A DNA stretch of 64,000 nt from Odiellus spinosus (GCA_963920705.1 OY987227.1:16827434-16891433); one strand, 5' to 3'; positions 1 to 12,800 are shown, counted from the first letter of the stretch. The notes: generated by a model from the letters alone, not told the origin. Numbers and translations are program-made.

Positions 1-455
1 ATAATTATTTAAAGGGAAACTTGGAGCTAAAAATGGACCAGCTTTTGAATTTATTTTCGAAATAACCATGCCAAAAAACGTATCCGTATTCGGAATTTTT
101 AGAGACGTTCTTGGTGTTTAAATTAGTTTCTGAAGTTTGGTAAAATTTGAAAAACAAAAAACAGAAAAGGAAATATAAATTCGAGCCAATCATATTATTT
201 CATCCTTCAACAGTGCTTGTAATGTCCTAACATTAAAACAATAGGACAGCATTTGAAGGTCAAGATCTTAGGCATCAAACGCCGGCCTATTTTTTAATGT
301 TAGGACATTACAAGCGCTGGTGAAATCGGATGTGATTGGTTGGAATTTATATTTCCTTTTTTTTTTTTTTTTTTTTACCGAACTTCAGAAATTATTTTAA
401 ACACCAAAAACATGCCTAAAAATTCCGAAAAATTCTGGAATATGGAGAAACTGAA
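1..455. repeat. Palindromic dispersed element, family A
   Basis: Imperfect inverted repeat. The left arm (about 90-238) reads as the reverse complement of the right arm (about 289-440). The inner 28 bases of each arm, around CTTGTAATGTCCTAACATTA, match with a single difference, and the outer parts (GAATTTATATTTCCT, AACTTCAGAAA, TTTAAACACCAA) also pair. A poly-T run (about 358-376) interrupts the right arm. Sequence related to positions 1-140 recurs at 50398-50520 and 52783-52858, so this is a dispersed repeat. No coding capacity is visible. It is probably a non-autonomous DNA transposon or foldback element. The exact outer ends were not determined. Confidence 0.7.
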
Positions 456-3281
456 CCACGTTGGTCCGGAAGGAACGAAAATGCAGCAATTATCTCCAAA
501 TTAATAAACCAATTAAATAATTCTAAGACCTATTCGTATGTGCGAACAAAACCTTAATTTTTTTTATTCACCAGCGTCATTTCGTAGGGAAAAAAAGATG
601 GATGTATGAGAAAGAATTTTAATGCCTTTGGACCCCAAAACCTATCTTCGGTTGTCAACCTTTGAATAAGTGGCGAGGGGAGGGGGGCTGAAAATATTTC
701 TTGACCCTTTCTGCCGCTACGTTAAGCGGCTAAAACCAGCCACCCATAGATTTCTTTGGCGAGACCATTTTATAAACATCAAAAACCGACCGGGGCGAAT
801 CTGTATCAAGGTGTATAGCAGACCGAAAAAAGGTATTTTAACATTTTTATCCCCGTGTGCCAAATAACACAGCTGTCTGGGACGTACATTTGGTTAAAAA
901 GCCTATTTTTGCGTCAGAATCTTGGGTTATGGTTTCGGGAATCTTACTCTGATCCCTCGTAGACGGAATTGTGCCCGAAGCTTTATCTTCAATTGAATTA
1001 AATCAATTTCTGTTACTCCATAGTGCAGATTTCCAAATCTAAAATGATAAAATATCTCATTATTAATTCGAAAACCTATGGTGCCATTTGAAAGTATATT
1101 CCAAAGCCTATATATAAGCTCTGAGAAATTAATTGTGAAGAGTACTTCCGCTAAATATATAAATATATCGTAGAATAATTCCTTCAAAATATTACGACCG
1201 CAGTCCTTGTAACAGTAGATCGCACCAAAATTAATATTTTGATTTAATTTTCTTAATTACATATAATACTAAATTATCAGAAGAAAGATGGCGATTAATG
1301 AAGTTGAAATAAGTTTTTACGTTAAGAAGATTAATTTGTCTTGATCAGAACATGTTTGAATGTTTTTTTTCGGGTCTAAGGTTTATAATATTACTTGTTT
1401 ATCTTGTTTTTGCCGCTTCCAAATAACAACCCGTAGATCTTATGGGAATTTCGTGCTGACATTTTATACATGGGAGAAGATAACACATCATCCTTTCACT
1501 ATGAATATCCTAAAGAAGATCCCGAAAAAGGCTAAAAGCGGAAGGAATGTTAAATTTTCCCAGGGTTTTTCCTTTTTTTTTTTTTTTTTTTTTTTTCTTC
1601 TCTCTCTCTCTTTCTCTCTCTAGACCTTGTTTATAAGAAAATGAAAGTTTTATGTGCTCATTTTATTTTACACCATTTCCTTCAGAAAGTGAGAGAGAGA
1701 GAACGTTGAGCTATGCAGACTTTGTATTTAGAATTTCGGGCTTTTTCATCTCTAGCGACGTTTTTTGGAGGGGCAAGTTTTTAATGATCTCCTTTGTTTA
1801 AAATATGTTTTAAGTGAAAGCGCGTGCGCGGGGGTGTGGATATTATGTAAATAAGGCAGCCCACTCGTCTAAGAAATCCGCCAATTGAATAAGAATCAGT
1901 ATATGTAATGCATAAGGGAAATGAAACGAAACTAAAAAAAAAAGGGTTCTAAGCGCTAATTATACATCAAATTTTTATTTCTCGAGATAATAAGTGTGCA
2001 GGCTAGTGCGATGTAACTTAATTGACGAACCTAACATGGTTGTACAATATTTTAAATTTCTTTTCAACAAATTTAAAGTTGGTGATGAACTAAATTTGAT
2101 TAATAATCCCTTGAATTGTATAATAGAAATTAGCAAAATATCACTAGTAGAGATTTCTAGGACAACTCCGCCTCATCATTTCCTATTAAAACAATTATAT
2201 TTAACCGACGTATAGAAATTAACTAAATAGTTTGATAATACTTAATAAAATAAATACCTCGAATGATTTATTATAAATGTATCGTGCTATCATTGACCAT
2301 TTTAAATTACAAAATATTAGACACTGTGGTGGTGTTTGAAATGAACCCGAAGCTGACGAACGTAACGTAACAACCTCAAGTTCTTAATTCTTTTAAATGA
2401 TAGCCCAACCACCCAAGTCGTAAAAATTTATTATATCTTTCAGAAGTTTTTTTCTGGGGGTTTCTTGTTTTCTCTTTTCGCCTCGAAATCGGCTGGTTCT
2501 GTCATAGCCTTTTAACTCGTTAAGTAAAAATCCCTCGGAAAAGAAAAAAATAAACTGTTAAATTCTTGGTGGTTCTCTCTTCTTTCCCTCTAATAATAAA
2601 GTCTCGCCTCTCAATTGTTGAGTCTCCCTTCGCTTTTGTGAATTGAAAAAGATCTGAAATAAAAAAGAATAAAAAAAAAAATAGGTTTTGGCGCCGGGTT
2701 AACCACCCACGCTAGTTCCGTTACGTATACATTCGCTTCTAGCTTTCTTTCTCGAAATATAATATAATATTATATTATAAGTGAAATTTATCCCATAGCT
2801 CGGTGGAAAGGTTCATAGAGCGGGAGAAAATGTATATATATATATATTTTTTTTCATTTGGAAGGCGCCAACCTGTCATCTTTCTCTAATTCACATTTTT
2901 CTAGACTTCTTATATAGCCAACTACTTTTTTTTTTATTATTAAAACATGGTTTTTCTTTTCTTGCCTATAAGATAGATGGATATCTTGTAGGGATGGTCT
3001 TTCCTATCTGCCAAATTCGCCTGTCATCGACTTGATGGTGAATTAAAATTGAACCACGGTACCACCCTGAATAATGACACATTTTCTCATTTCTTTATTT
3101 AAAGCGTGGAAATTTTTATCGTTGGGATTTTCGCGTGTTAAACTGATTGTAAAAATGCAACGATTGATTTTTTAGGTGCCGTAAATTTACTCTTAATAAA
3201 GCTGGAATAATCAATTAAGTCGTTCGAAAAATGTTTCAGCATTTTGCGTTATTCGATTCTGAAATATTCTGGATTGATACA
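456..3281. other. Non-genic AT-rich stretch
   Basis: No open frame here shows a recognisable protein motif or splice-supported exon chain. The stretch holds simple sequence: a poly-T/CT tract at about 1567-1622, a 22-bp AT palindrome at about 2759-2782, and a short TA repeat at about 2831-2849. It may be upstream of the laminin gene or inside its first intron. Confidence 0.5.
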
Positions 3282-3515
3282 GGTCATTGAAAATTGATTT
3301 AAATGGTCAGGGAAAAGACAGAATTTGAAAATTGATTCAAAAAGGTCAAGGTAAAGTCTGAAAATTTTAAAATTTATCCAAAATTAAGGTGCTGGAAAAG
3401 TCTGGGAATTTGAAAATTGGTCCAAAAGGTCAGGGAAAAGACAGGAAATTTGAAAATTGATCAAAAAGGTCAGGGAAAAGTCTGGGAATTTGATATTCAT
3501 TCAAAAGGTTAAAGA
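3282..3515. repeat. Tandem repeat, about 40-bp unit
   Basis: About five diverged head-to-tail copies of a unit of roughly 40 bases built on GGTCAGGGAAAAGTCTGG followed by AATTTGAAAATTGATTCAAA. Copies start near 3305, 3345, 3389, 3428 and 3468. The best copies (3428 and 3468) match closely while the second is degraded. No coding function is apparent. Confidence 0.75.
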
Positions 3516-5309
3516 ATTAAAAAAAAATAACCAAAATTTCAGGGAATTTTGTAATGAAACTTCGTATCTCTTGGCACGAAATAAGGGAAATATAATATAA
3601 TGATTAGATCAGGAAAATCCTAGAATTTGAAATACCGACATATCAAACTTTGCTAAGAATCATTTCGAGAAAACGTTTTATAATCAGATGGTTGTTACGC
3701 TATTGTTCAATGCTACTTGTAAAATGGAAAAAGCTGTAGCGTATTGATACACAATTTTAATCTAAATAGGAAATCGGAAGTATAATCCAACTGCTCTTAA
3801 ACACGAGAATAAATCAATTGAAGGGAGCAATAGGGCTAAGATAAAGATAAGAAAACTAATAAAAATAACTAGATTTTTTTGTTTTCTCATCGGTTTAATA
3901 GATAGGTTGAGTAATTTATTGAAGAGAATTGACATAAATAAAACGGGGGATTGATTTATTGACTTGTTATAAAAACGCAGATACTGTCAGAGAATTTAAA
4001 TTATCATTAATTATTTAATTAGTAACGGTATTAAATCTAAGCTTAAAATATATGTATCGTTAAATGCGATATATTGACCTTTAACTTTGGGATTAAATAA
4101 TGGGTATATATTTATGAAGTTTATGTAAATTTATAACGTTAAGGTCTTAATAATCTACTATAAACATGATGCTCTTGAACCTCAAATATTTGTCAATAAA
4201 TTTGACATGAGCTTTATGTATTAATTATATTTCACAAAATGACAATGAAAAATACATATTTGACGAAAATATTAATTAAATATGACAATGAAAAACATTT
4301 TAAGTGCTAGAGGGTCAGTGAAAACATTTTCTAAATCTACTATTTTTTATGTATTTTGCTTTTAAGTTGAAACCTCAGTATACCGTACAGAAAATAGATA
4401 TAATTTACATAACTACAATTTTTGGTCATGACCCCCCTCCCCCCTGACGAGGCACTATATCCATCTACATAATTAACAGAGACCAATTACCATTATGTCA
4501 AACTTTGAAAGCTTCTATGGTCCATGAACCCCAAAAAAGGGGAGTGGTTATAATCGCTTTAAATGCGAAATAATTTATGATCTTTTAAATGTGAGGGGGG
4601 ATTATTTCCTTTTATTTCGAGACGAATCGCGCTTTGAAAATTGAAACAATATTTTTTATTGCAAAACGTGACTATCGCAATTATCTCTGAAAAATCGAAT
4701 TATGGGAATTTGAACTTTATGGATAACCTCGGGTCTGTATGTCCAATTACTTTTATATCGGTAGTCGACACTTAATAATAAATCCCTCGTAGGCTTTTCT
4801 TTCTCCGTAACTAATTCATAAATCAAGTTCTTCAACTATATATAATCCATACTTCGATTTAGAAAAAAAACTCTCTCTTTATTTGTACAAGAAGAAGGAC
4901 TAGTTCCGAATGAATAACGATCCATTCATTTATTCGTTACGAGGGTGCCAATATATGGATTGAAATCTTGATCAAAAATCGTTCAACGATAACGGATAAA
5001 AATGGATTGAGGATCGAGGGGAAAGCGTAACCAATGATCGAATCTAATTAAACTACACACTCAAAATAACGCGCCATGACCTTATGCCGCGCCAAATCCC
5101 AAGCTGTTTTAATTTCTATATTTTATTTTCCCCCAATTCCCTCTTTAAAGTGATCTTGGCACCGAGTTCTATGCTTTTTCATGCTCTACTTGTTTTTAAA
5201 TGGAGGGTGAAAAGGATAATCAACTGATTTTGTTTATAAATTTTACTATTAATTTGCTTATTAAAGCATTCGGGAAATGTCTCTGAATTGTGAAAAAATC
5301 GGAGAGATT
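3516..5309. other. Non-genic AT-rich stretch
   Basis: Nothing recognisable was found beyond AT-rich low-complexity sequence. There is no exon with both splice signals and a known domain on either strand. Confidence 0.45.
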
Positions 5310-5530
5310 TCGATGTTTGCATTCAATTAAATGAGCATCCGACTATTCAAAAGACGGCCAACATTTGGTCAAATGAAAGAGTGTGCCGCAGCGCGTGTGG
5401 CGGAGATTTTACTAAGGAAAAGCTGGAGCGACATGCGGAGATTATACTAACTTGTAAGGCAAAGCTGTGGCGTCTTTTGATTAGTCGGAGGTTCTTCTTT
5501 TAACTGAATGCCGAAATCGGGAAGTTTTTT
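5310..5530. repeat. Short inverted-repeat element
   Basis: The left arm near 5318-5356 (GCATTCAATTAAATGAG then ATCCGACTATTCAAAAGACG) is mirrored by the right arm at about 5470-5512 (CGTCTTTTGATTAGTCGGA then TTTAACTGAATGC). The arms are about 40 bases with a few mismatches and flank a roughly 110-base GC-richer centre. This is the organisation of a MITE-type transposon. No transposase is present. Confidence 0.6.
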
Positions 5531-6462
5531 GCTCTTCACCCTCACTTAAGGAAATTCAAAATTCAAACACCAAAATGTATATAAATTGAATAATTTCCGC
5601 ATTATGACGTATACTATGGATACAATTTGATTAACGATAGATTTACATGAAAGGCGGAATTTCCAAAAACTTTGAAGATGTAGATTATATTTATATAAAT
5701 TAATGGCTTATTTTTAGATAGATATTTAATTGTTTTCTATCTTTATGATAATGCTACTAAAATTACATTTGATTGCTCGGTGTCAGCATCACTTTAAAGA
5801 AAGCGTTTCAGTTTGTGGTTCTAAACGTGAAATAGTTTCATCCATACTAGGTAGTTTAAATTGGCAGAGCTGTAGGAGCATTAAGCTATCATTCCGCGTT
5901 GGCTTTACTAGTTTTTCTTTTCCAAAGGTGTAATAGAGTATAAAGATAATTCTATTTTGACCCCAGGCTCAAAGATGCGCGGTTGAAATTACGTCTGTTT
6001 TACGTGTATGTATATGAATTCCAATGGAAATCTCGCTCTGTAAATTAGCAATCAAGTCAGCGTCGTTTTGTGAAACATTTTCTGAACAAATTTTCCGCGG
6101 CGCTTGGAAGCTTTCTGTTTGTATAAATTGGCCAGTGTTGATGATAAATTTTGTCTAAGTGGCAAAGCCGCAAAACCGAATTTGACAGGTTACTATTGAT
6201 ATCAGCGAGTGAAGAAAAAACTTACATTTAATCCGATTTAATCAGGCCATAAATTTAAAGTAATAAATATAATGTGAAATGCACATGTGGTAAATATCTA
6301 AGTAATCATTTTTAATGCATTTATATTGAATTATAATAGTATAGCTTGTCCCTCGGGAATCATCTCTGATCTATAACGAATTAGAAAATCTCTACTGCAT
6401 CAGGGAAAAACTGGTGACTTATATAATGAATTCTTGGTGACCACTAAATATTTGTAAATGCT
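5531..6462. other. Non-genic AT-rich stretch
   Basis: No gene seen. An ATG-led run at 5745 has a hydrophobic start but no suitable splice donor in the phase needed to join the laminin exon at 13597, so it was not called. Confidence 0.4.
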
Positions 6463-6700
6463 TTAAAGGGAGAATGCAACCTAAAATAAGTAATAATCCA
6501 ACAGTAAAAAAAATAATAAACAAATATTAAACAAGAAATCAATTTAAAACTTGTCCTCAAAATAGGATTAGCTGGATTCATGGAGATTCTGCATTCCCCA
6601 TATAAGGACATTCTATCAATGTGTCATTGGTGGCTAGTCCTTATATGGGGAATCCAGCTAAACCTATTTTCCGGGAAATATCTTAAATTTAAAACGCGGG
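6463..6700. repeat. MITE-like palindromic element, family C
   Basis: It starts with AAAGGGAGAATGCAACCTAA, close to the terminal repeat of the elements near 10790 and 14532. The core is an inverted repeat: AATAGGATTAGCTGGATTC and CCCCATATAAGGAC on the left are mirrored by GTCCTTATATGGGG and GAATCCAGCTAAACCTATTT on the right (about 6562-6672). A sister copy with the same GGATTCATGGAGAT core lies at 42180-42520 inside a gene intron. It carries no coding sequence. Confidence 0.65.
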
Positions 6701-9700
6701 CAAAAATAAATATATTATATACCCCACTTTTCTAGAAAATAACATTGTCATTCTATCAGTTACCAATATACGTCTTCTTTCGTTTAAATCTCATGTTTTA
6801 CTTCATCGGTTTCATTAAGAATTTTTATATAGGGCTGTAGCTACTGTAAATAATTGATGATGTCATTTATAAAAAATACATTTAATGGTAAAGAAAAACC
6901 AGAATGGGTATACTTAAGAAGTTTTTATTCTCGGAAATTATTATTTAGAGTTTTACTGGTGAGAATATACACGCGTGCTAAGTTTTAAAATTCGTAACTT
7001 CACTCGACTTCACGAACAGTGTGATGACACCCGCTGTGAAACGTTTCGGGCTTCAATAACACATATTAGGAACTTAGATTTTTTTTGGGTAGTTAAAAAC
7101 GTGACGTTTAAGTCTTCACGGACATATCCTATTAAGGTTGAAGAGTCATTGCAAATACAGCCAAAGCCGAAAATTTTAAATCCCGGGTTTCGGCACCAAA
7201 ATATACCGTAAATTTATTAGCAACTACGGTAAGCATCTTAGATTCCCCCATAGTGATACGATGGGTATCCCTAAAAATTGAAACAATGAAGAGAAAGATA
7301 TGGACGAGAGATACGGAGATTAGAGAATACCACGAAATCTAATATATGGGTATTTTACTTCATTTTCGATTGTCTGTTATTGGTCACGGGGGTTATTACA
7401 CCGGAACCAAATTACATTCTTTAGGTTTTTTTGCGTGTGTCCTAAACTACACTAAGTTTTTATTTTTTTTATTTTTTTTTTCGAATATAACCAGAAACTA
7501 TGATCATATAAGTTTGGGTTCTCCGATCGTTCTCTTGTCAAGTAGACCCATCCACGCTGTAGACAATATTCTAACAGCCTTTATTGTCGCTGGCAGACAA
7601 CCCTGAATACCAGAACCCCATTCCAGACAGGAATTTGCTTCGAAACAACAGTTAAGATGCGGGGAGGAGGGCCTATATATAATGTTAGCTTTAGTTTCGA
7701 TCAGCTTTATGTCCCATTATATCACATTGACTATGCAATATAGTTAAGACATAAAGGGCATAATTTTACTATCCTCCAAAATCGTTTAGACGAAACTGTT
7801 TACTCCGGGTGTTATCGAAGAGTAATCCCGTTTGCCGGTTTTATATTCGCCATTAAACGACGCTTGGCTTCGTCTATAAGGGTCTTCCCGAAGGCAAATG
7901 GCAGGAACCTACCTTTAATAGCGTTAAAGTATAGGAATGAATAACCAGGCACGCCGGTACTCCGAGAGACAGCGTAATAGAAATTTGATCCCTCGAGCTT
8001 TTTAGGTGTCAGTTGAGAACAGATATCTGCTTCTCTCTCTTGCTCGGTTGGTGTGAAAATTTGCTCACGCTTTTAGCTCTATTGTATACGAAAGAAAGTT
8101 CAAGGAAGGGGAACAAATTTATTTTGAATCTCTCAAATTCGCGAGATATATTATCTTCAAGGAGTAATTAAGTACTGGATTTGCTGACTATTATAGTTAG
8201 TTAATAAGTTGACGATGTTCTCCTACGAGCATGTATGACAGACTATGCGTACCCTGTTACGGGATTACGTAACTAATTACAGGCTTTTGTAATGCAAAAT
8301 ACGTACACTAGTTCAGTTAATATACAGACTTGTACAGGGAGTTTCAATATTATGATCTACCATGTGCCTTCGTATAGATAGAAAAACGAACTTGCTTATT
8401 AAAGAAAATTGTCAATCTTTGATTCTCGTAAATAATTCCTCCATGATAGAATATGGGTGTTCAATATCGGCTATAAGAATATTGTATTCTTAACACACTC
8501 TTTCTTTCGGAAGCCATGATGCTCTTGTTATAGGAATAGGGGTATATGGTATATTTCAAGTACATGGCGGTATGTCTCTCAATTTGTGATTGTAAGAGTG
8601 GGTGTGTAAGATTAGGATCCCTAATCATTTGAACAACCGCCGAAAATTGTGTTTCAGGGGGCAATTCTATCCCGGAATTTGGTGATAGGAAAAATTTTGG
8701 GTTTTTAAAAGGGATACTGAAACACGATATATTCCAATTTTTAATGTGAAAATGTGTAGAGTTATTTTGGAAGTATATTGACGTTATGTGGCGCGTTAGG
8801 CCTAATTAAATTATTGCAAGCTGTTAATTTTTTAAGTATTATAACATCTTAATTGATTTTTAAAACTCTTGTATCTGGTGGTATACATTTCGCTCGATTC
8901 ATTTACTAAGCGTAAATGTTTCAAATTAAATTTCTCTGTTACCGTTATCTTCTTAATTCGTAATTGTTAAGCCTAACCAGTGTTAATCTTCGTAAGTCTA
9001 TTATTTTTATTTCTTACTAGGATTAAGCCCTATGCATTTTAGTCGTATTTATTTAAATTTAACAATAGGGTTAAGCCTTATCATATTTTATTCGTAATTG
9101 GTTAGGGTTAAACTTTATAATTAATTAAGACTGACTAGGTTTGAGTGCGATTTCTTCAGAAGATAGAGAACATCGAACGCTAATTTCAATCTCCCTTTAG
9201 GTAACGGGATACCAGGAAGCACTTAACCCCTTTCTACTGTTTTAAAATAAAACCCCTTTTATCTTAAAAGTTTTCTTAAGTATTCCCTCCTTCGTGCAGC
9301 TTTTCTTTTCTCCCCTTCCCATAGATTCTTAAAACATGGGTTTTGTATATGCGGGAAACATCCATAAGTCTTTTCAAAGAAGAAGAAAAACTTAAGGCCT
9401 CTCTAGACTTCAAAATATTTAATGAAATCTCTCGCGAAGCTTAAATCTAAGTAAAAGAAGATTGGAATATAGTGGGAGAGACGGAGGTGAAGAAGAAAAA
9501 AAAAATTAAATACCACGATGAAGAGGTGAAAGTTCAACACCTTTGGCAAAATGGTGCCTTTTTTTCTCGCTTATTACTAAAGCGGCAAAGATGTAATTAG
9601 GCCACAAATTCCCCCTGATCCCGGCCCTCGCGCCGCTCAAACTTCGCACCCCCTCTAGACTTCATTTTCAGCTAGCTTTCAGACACTTATCGAGGAAGAA

Positions 9701-10785
9701 AAAAAAATAAAAAAATTCTGGGGTTCTTGAAAAGTTTGAGTTTTGAAACTTTAATTTTTTTTGCTAGAGGAACTAATGGGGGTAGGATTTGTGATTCGCC
9801 TCGTTAAATACATAATCACCCACAGAGGCTTCGGTTTAAGCCTAATTTTATCAGAACGACCATTTTCAGGGTGAGAAAATGTCCAAATTTCACGCCTCTA
9901 ACATTTATTACACTTTAAATTTAAGGTATAGACATCTATGAAATTGAAATTTTAGTTTTAAAAACTTCTATATTTACAACCTTGTTTAAAGAGGTTTTAG
10001 CCCTGATAAAGCTAAAAAGCCCTGCGTTTATATTATAATTTAGAATCATTCATTCATAGTTGAATGAGTATCTGCTCCAGACACTCTTAATTTGCATAAA
10101 ATATGTAAATGTGTTTTATTTTGCCATATCTCTCGCCTAACCGAGAAAAAGTATAGATTTTGTGTTTTTTTATCTCTTCCATCGAGATTTTTGGCATATA
10201 TTTTGGAAAGGATGTTTTGGTTTGGCAGTAAATAACATATTTTAAGCTGATTTTCTTTTAAAGATATATGCTCTCCTCGTCCGGTTTCACAAAGTTCGCC
10301 TGGTAACTTCCTGTCCAATAATAATCTTTACCAGAATTTAACGCTGATCCATAAATATTTTACTGGAATATATTTTTTTTGCTCATATTTAGTCTTATCC
10401 CTAGTAAAGCCTGGTTTTGATTAGAAGTTCCACGGAATTTTCAACATGAAATTTTATTAAATCCCTAAGTTACGTTTCTAATGGAATAAATTTTTACTAA
10501 TTCGTTGCCTTACCCATAAAGTAAAGTTTTATTGTGATAAAATATAGTATAAGGAAACAAACTGGATTTGTATAGTCCGATTGCTCTTTTAACCCTCTAA
10601 CCAAGCCCAAAAGTTATGGTCTAGAAGTTTTTAATGAAATCAACTCACGATAAGTTTAGGCTTATCCCCAGTAAAGTCTTACTGTGGTAAAATATTACGT
10701 AGATATAAGTCGACTTTAGATTTCACTCTGATTGTTACCAATGCTTAAAGCTTCTTCTCTTTAAAGAGAGACTGGAAAGGAAATA
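6701..10785. other. Non-genic AT-rich stretch
   Basis: No supported gene. Around 8960-9125 there are loose repeats of a (G)TTAAGCCTA-type motif. Short poly-A and poly-T tracts are scattered. The longest open frames (at most about 90 codons) show no conserved motif and lie in AT-rich sequence. Confidence 0.4.
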
Positions 10786-11485
10786 GGAATTCTTAAAATG
10801 CAACCTAACAACAAGTGATTTTTTTTATCGATTCCTTATCGTTTAAGTAGTCCTAATCCGACAGAAAAAAAATAACAAACAGATATTAAACTAGAAATAG
10901 CCCTGACGAAACGTTTCATAGATATAAAAGCCAATCTACTACTTAGAGATAATAATAGACTTATGATTATACCCGTAGAGGCTAGAACGGAGGGAGGAGA
11001 AACTCGATGCGCATGCGCAGTAGGATGCCCCACGCGCTCCTGGGAAACAGGAAGTAAATTCTACAAATAGTATACGATAACGATGCACCTGCTCGATATG
11101 AAGCCTACTCGCGTATAGGAAGCCGAAAGTCTCTATAGCGTTCCCCCATTCCCGTCAATGAAAGTTGCTTCAGCCAATGAAATGAGAGTATAATATTAAG
11201 TGAGCAGCCATAAAAAACATTTACGACTACGTCGCACCTGCGCAATAAGAAGCCGCCCAGCTGTGAAGTACAGGGCGTAGTATAGCGTACCCCATTCTCG
11301 GCAATGAAACTTACTACAGCCAATGAAAGAAGAGTATGATATTAGTCCCGGACCAAATTAGAATGAAAATAGTCACGAGTAGGCCTAGTGTTTTTTTTTA
11401 GTCTAAAAAAATGTCGGCGTCTTTTCTAAACGTTAGGCTTTGGTATATAAAAGGATTTTATATTTTTTTACGTTCTCATTCCTAA
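10786..11485. repeat. About 600-bp dispersed repeat, family E, copy 1
   Basis: The stretch from AGCCCTGACGAAACGTTT (10891) to TTTTTTACGTTCTCATT (about 11480) is repeated in the same orientation at 62681-63342, with the same order of blocks: ACTTAGAGATAATAATAGAC, GGAAGTAAATTCTA, TCAATGAAA...AGCCAATGAAA, AAAAAAATGTCGGCGTCTTT. Inside, the block TCAATGAAA...CAGCCAATGAAA...GAGAGTATAATATTA occurs twice (about 11155-11200 and 11301-11343). The left edge (AATGCAACCTAACAACAAGT, about 10799) resembles the family C terminal repeat. No long open frame. It looks like a non-autonomous mobile element. Confidence 0.65.
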
Positions 11486-12554
11486 TAAAAGTACTATGAA
11501 CCAGTTGGCACTAAGAAAAAAGATTAAAATAAAATTTTGACAGTTAGGCTTAGGTAATAGGGATGTTTATTTATTTGAAATAATAAATAAAGTGGTTTAT
11601 AAGTGAGAAAAGTTATCGAAATTCGCCATGGGTTCGGTACAAATTCAAATAATGTAATTTACTAAATCCTCGTTCACACTAAAGCCGAAGAAAACAAAAT
11701 GCCAATTTTGGGGTCCGTTGTCAAAATAGTTTTTTATTATTTGCTTGTAAAGTCGATTTGAGTATTATCGAAGCTTTAAGAGTTAACGAACGAATAAAAA
11801 TGGTTTTGTTACCATTTTCATCCTCCCTTTTTTTAAAGGCTAGAAATCTATATCAGAAGAGATCAACGTACTTCCTCGGGCCGAAACATATTACGTTCAC
11901 CTTATCTGTTAAGAAGCTATATAGAGAATCGGCGCGCATCTGATAAAAGAAACAAGAAAGAGATTTTTTTTTCTTTCTTCATAAAGTCTCTCTTTCTTTA
12001 GTCCTGTGTTTAGATATATTCGTTTGCGTTTGCCGCTTTAATTCTTTAGCTTTTCCCCCCACTTCCCTTCTCGTCTTCGAAACTGTTCAGACAATGAACA
12101 GCGAGCCAGAAAAGCCTCTCTCTTCAAATTTATGGCAGGTATCTCGCCTTTTACCATTTCTTCTAGATTACGATTACGCGATCCGTACACGATAGAGAAC
12201 CATAAGGGCTTTTTATTCTCAAATAAAAACCGGTCAAATGTTGACCCTCAACTTTCCACGCGACTCTTAGATCGGTTTGAAGGATATGAAAAACAAGATA
12301 AACATGCCATATTATTCGAACTTAAAGTTACAATGACATAGATGTCAACGTTACCTAATCTTCGAAGGGTCTTTCAAAAGTATTTTCCTTCCTCAAAGTG
12401 ATGCTATATCTGATTTCTCACCAGATCCAAATGGAGTTGAGTATCAGTTTCGGAAAGATCGTTAAAAAACGATTCAAAATATATTTACTTACGTAATAGA
12501 AAATATTACCACAAAGTTAATTTTTTTTTTAATACAATTGGAATGCTAGAAAAT

Positions 12555-12800
12555 TTTTAATTACAGAAATTCCAATCATACAACGTCATTACTATGGTCG
12601 CGTGACAATTATAGAGCTAACAGTTGATTTTTGTGTGTTCTAGCACGTGATAGCTCGTTTTCGCGCAACATTTTTCTTGAACGTCCTTAATCCAGAAAGC
12701 TCTACCTTTTATACGAAACTTATCGTTAATCACGTTCCGGAAACAATCTACGTTATCAAGCGGAAATATGTTTTAATTTTGAAGTTTCTTTAGAAATTGG
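12555..12800. repeat. Dispersed repeat, family D, copy 1
   Basis: It contains ACGTCATTACTATGGTCGCG, GCACGTGATAGCT and CTTAATCCAGAAAG in an order that recurs at about 15710-15860 and 59395-59560. Identity is moderate. There is no coding sequence and the element boundaries are uncertain. Confidence 0.45.

Noticed and set aside
927-1187. 86-codon reverse-strand open frame with hydrophobic N-terminus
   Set aside because: AT-rich, no known motif, no splice partners and no relation to any neighbouring gene; chance ORF is more likely.
5730-5933. 67-codon forward frame considered as the laminin signal-peptide exon
   Set aside because: The frame begins at a non-ATG codon; from the inner ATG (5745) there is no GT donor in the required phase 1.
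7346-7383. MGILLHFRLSVI followed by a phase-1 GT, tested as the laminin first exon
   Set aside because: The phase fits, but a 12-residue hydrophobic stretch is too short for a convincing signal peptide and the donor is weak.
10046-10318. 90-codon reverse-strand open frame
   Set aside because: No recognisable domain, low-complexity flanks and no conserved splice structure.
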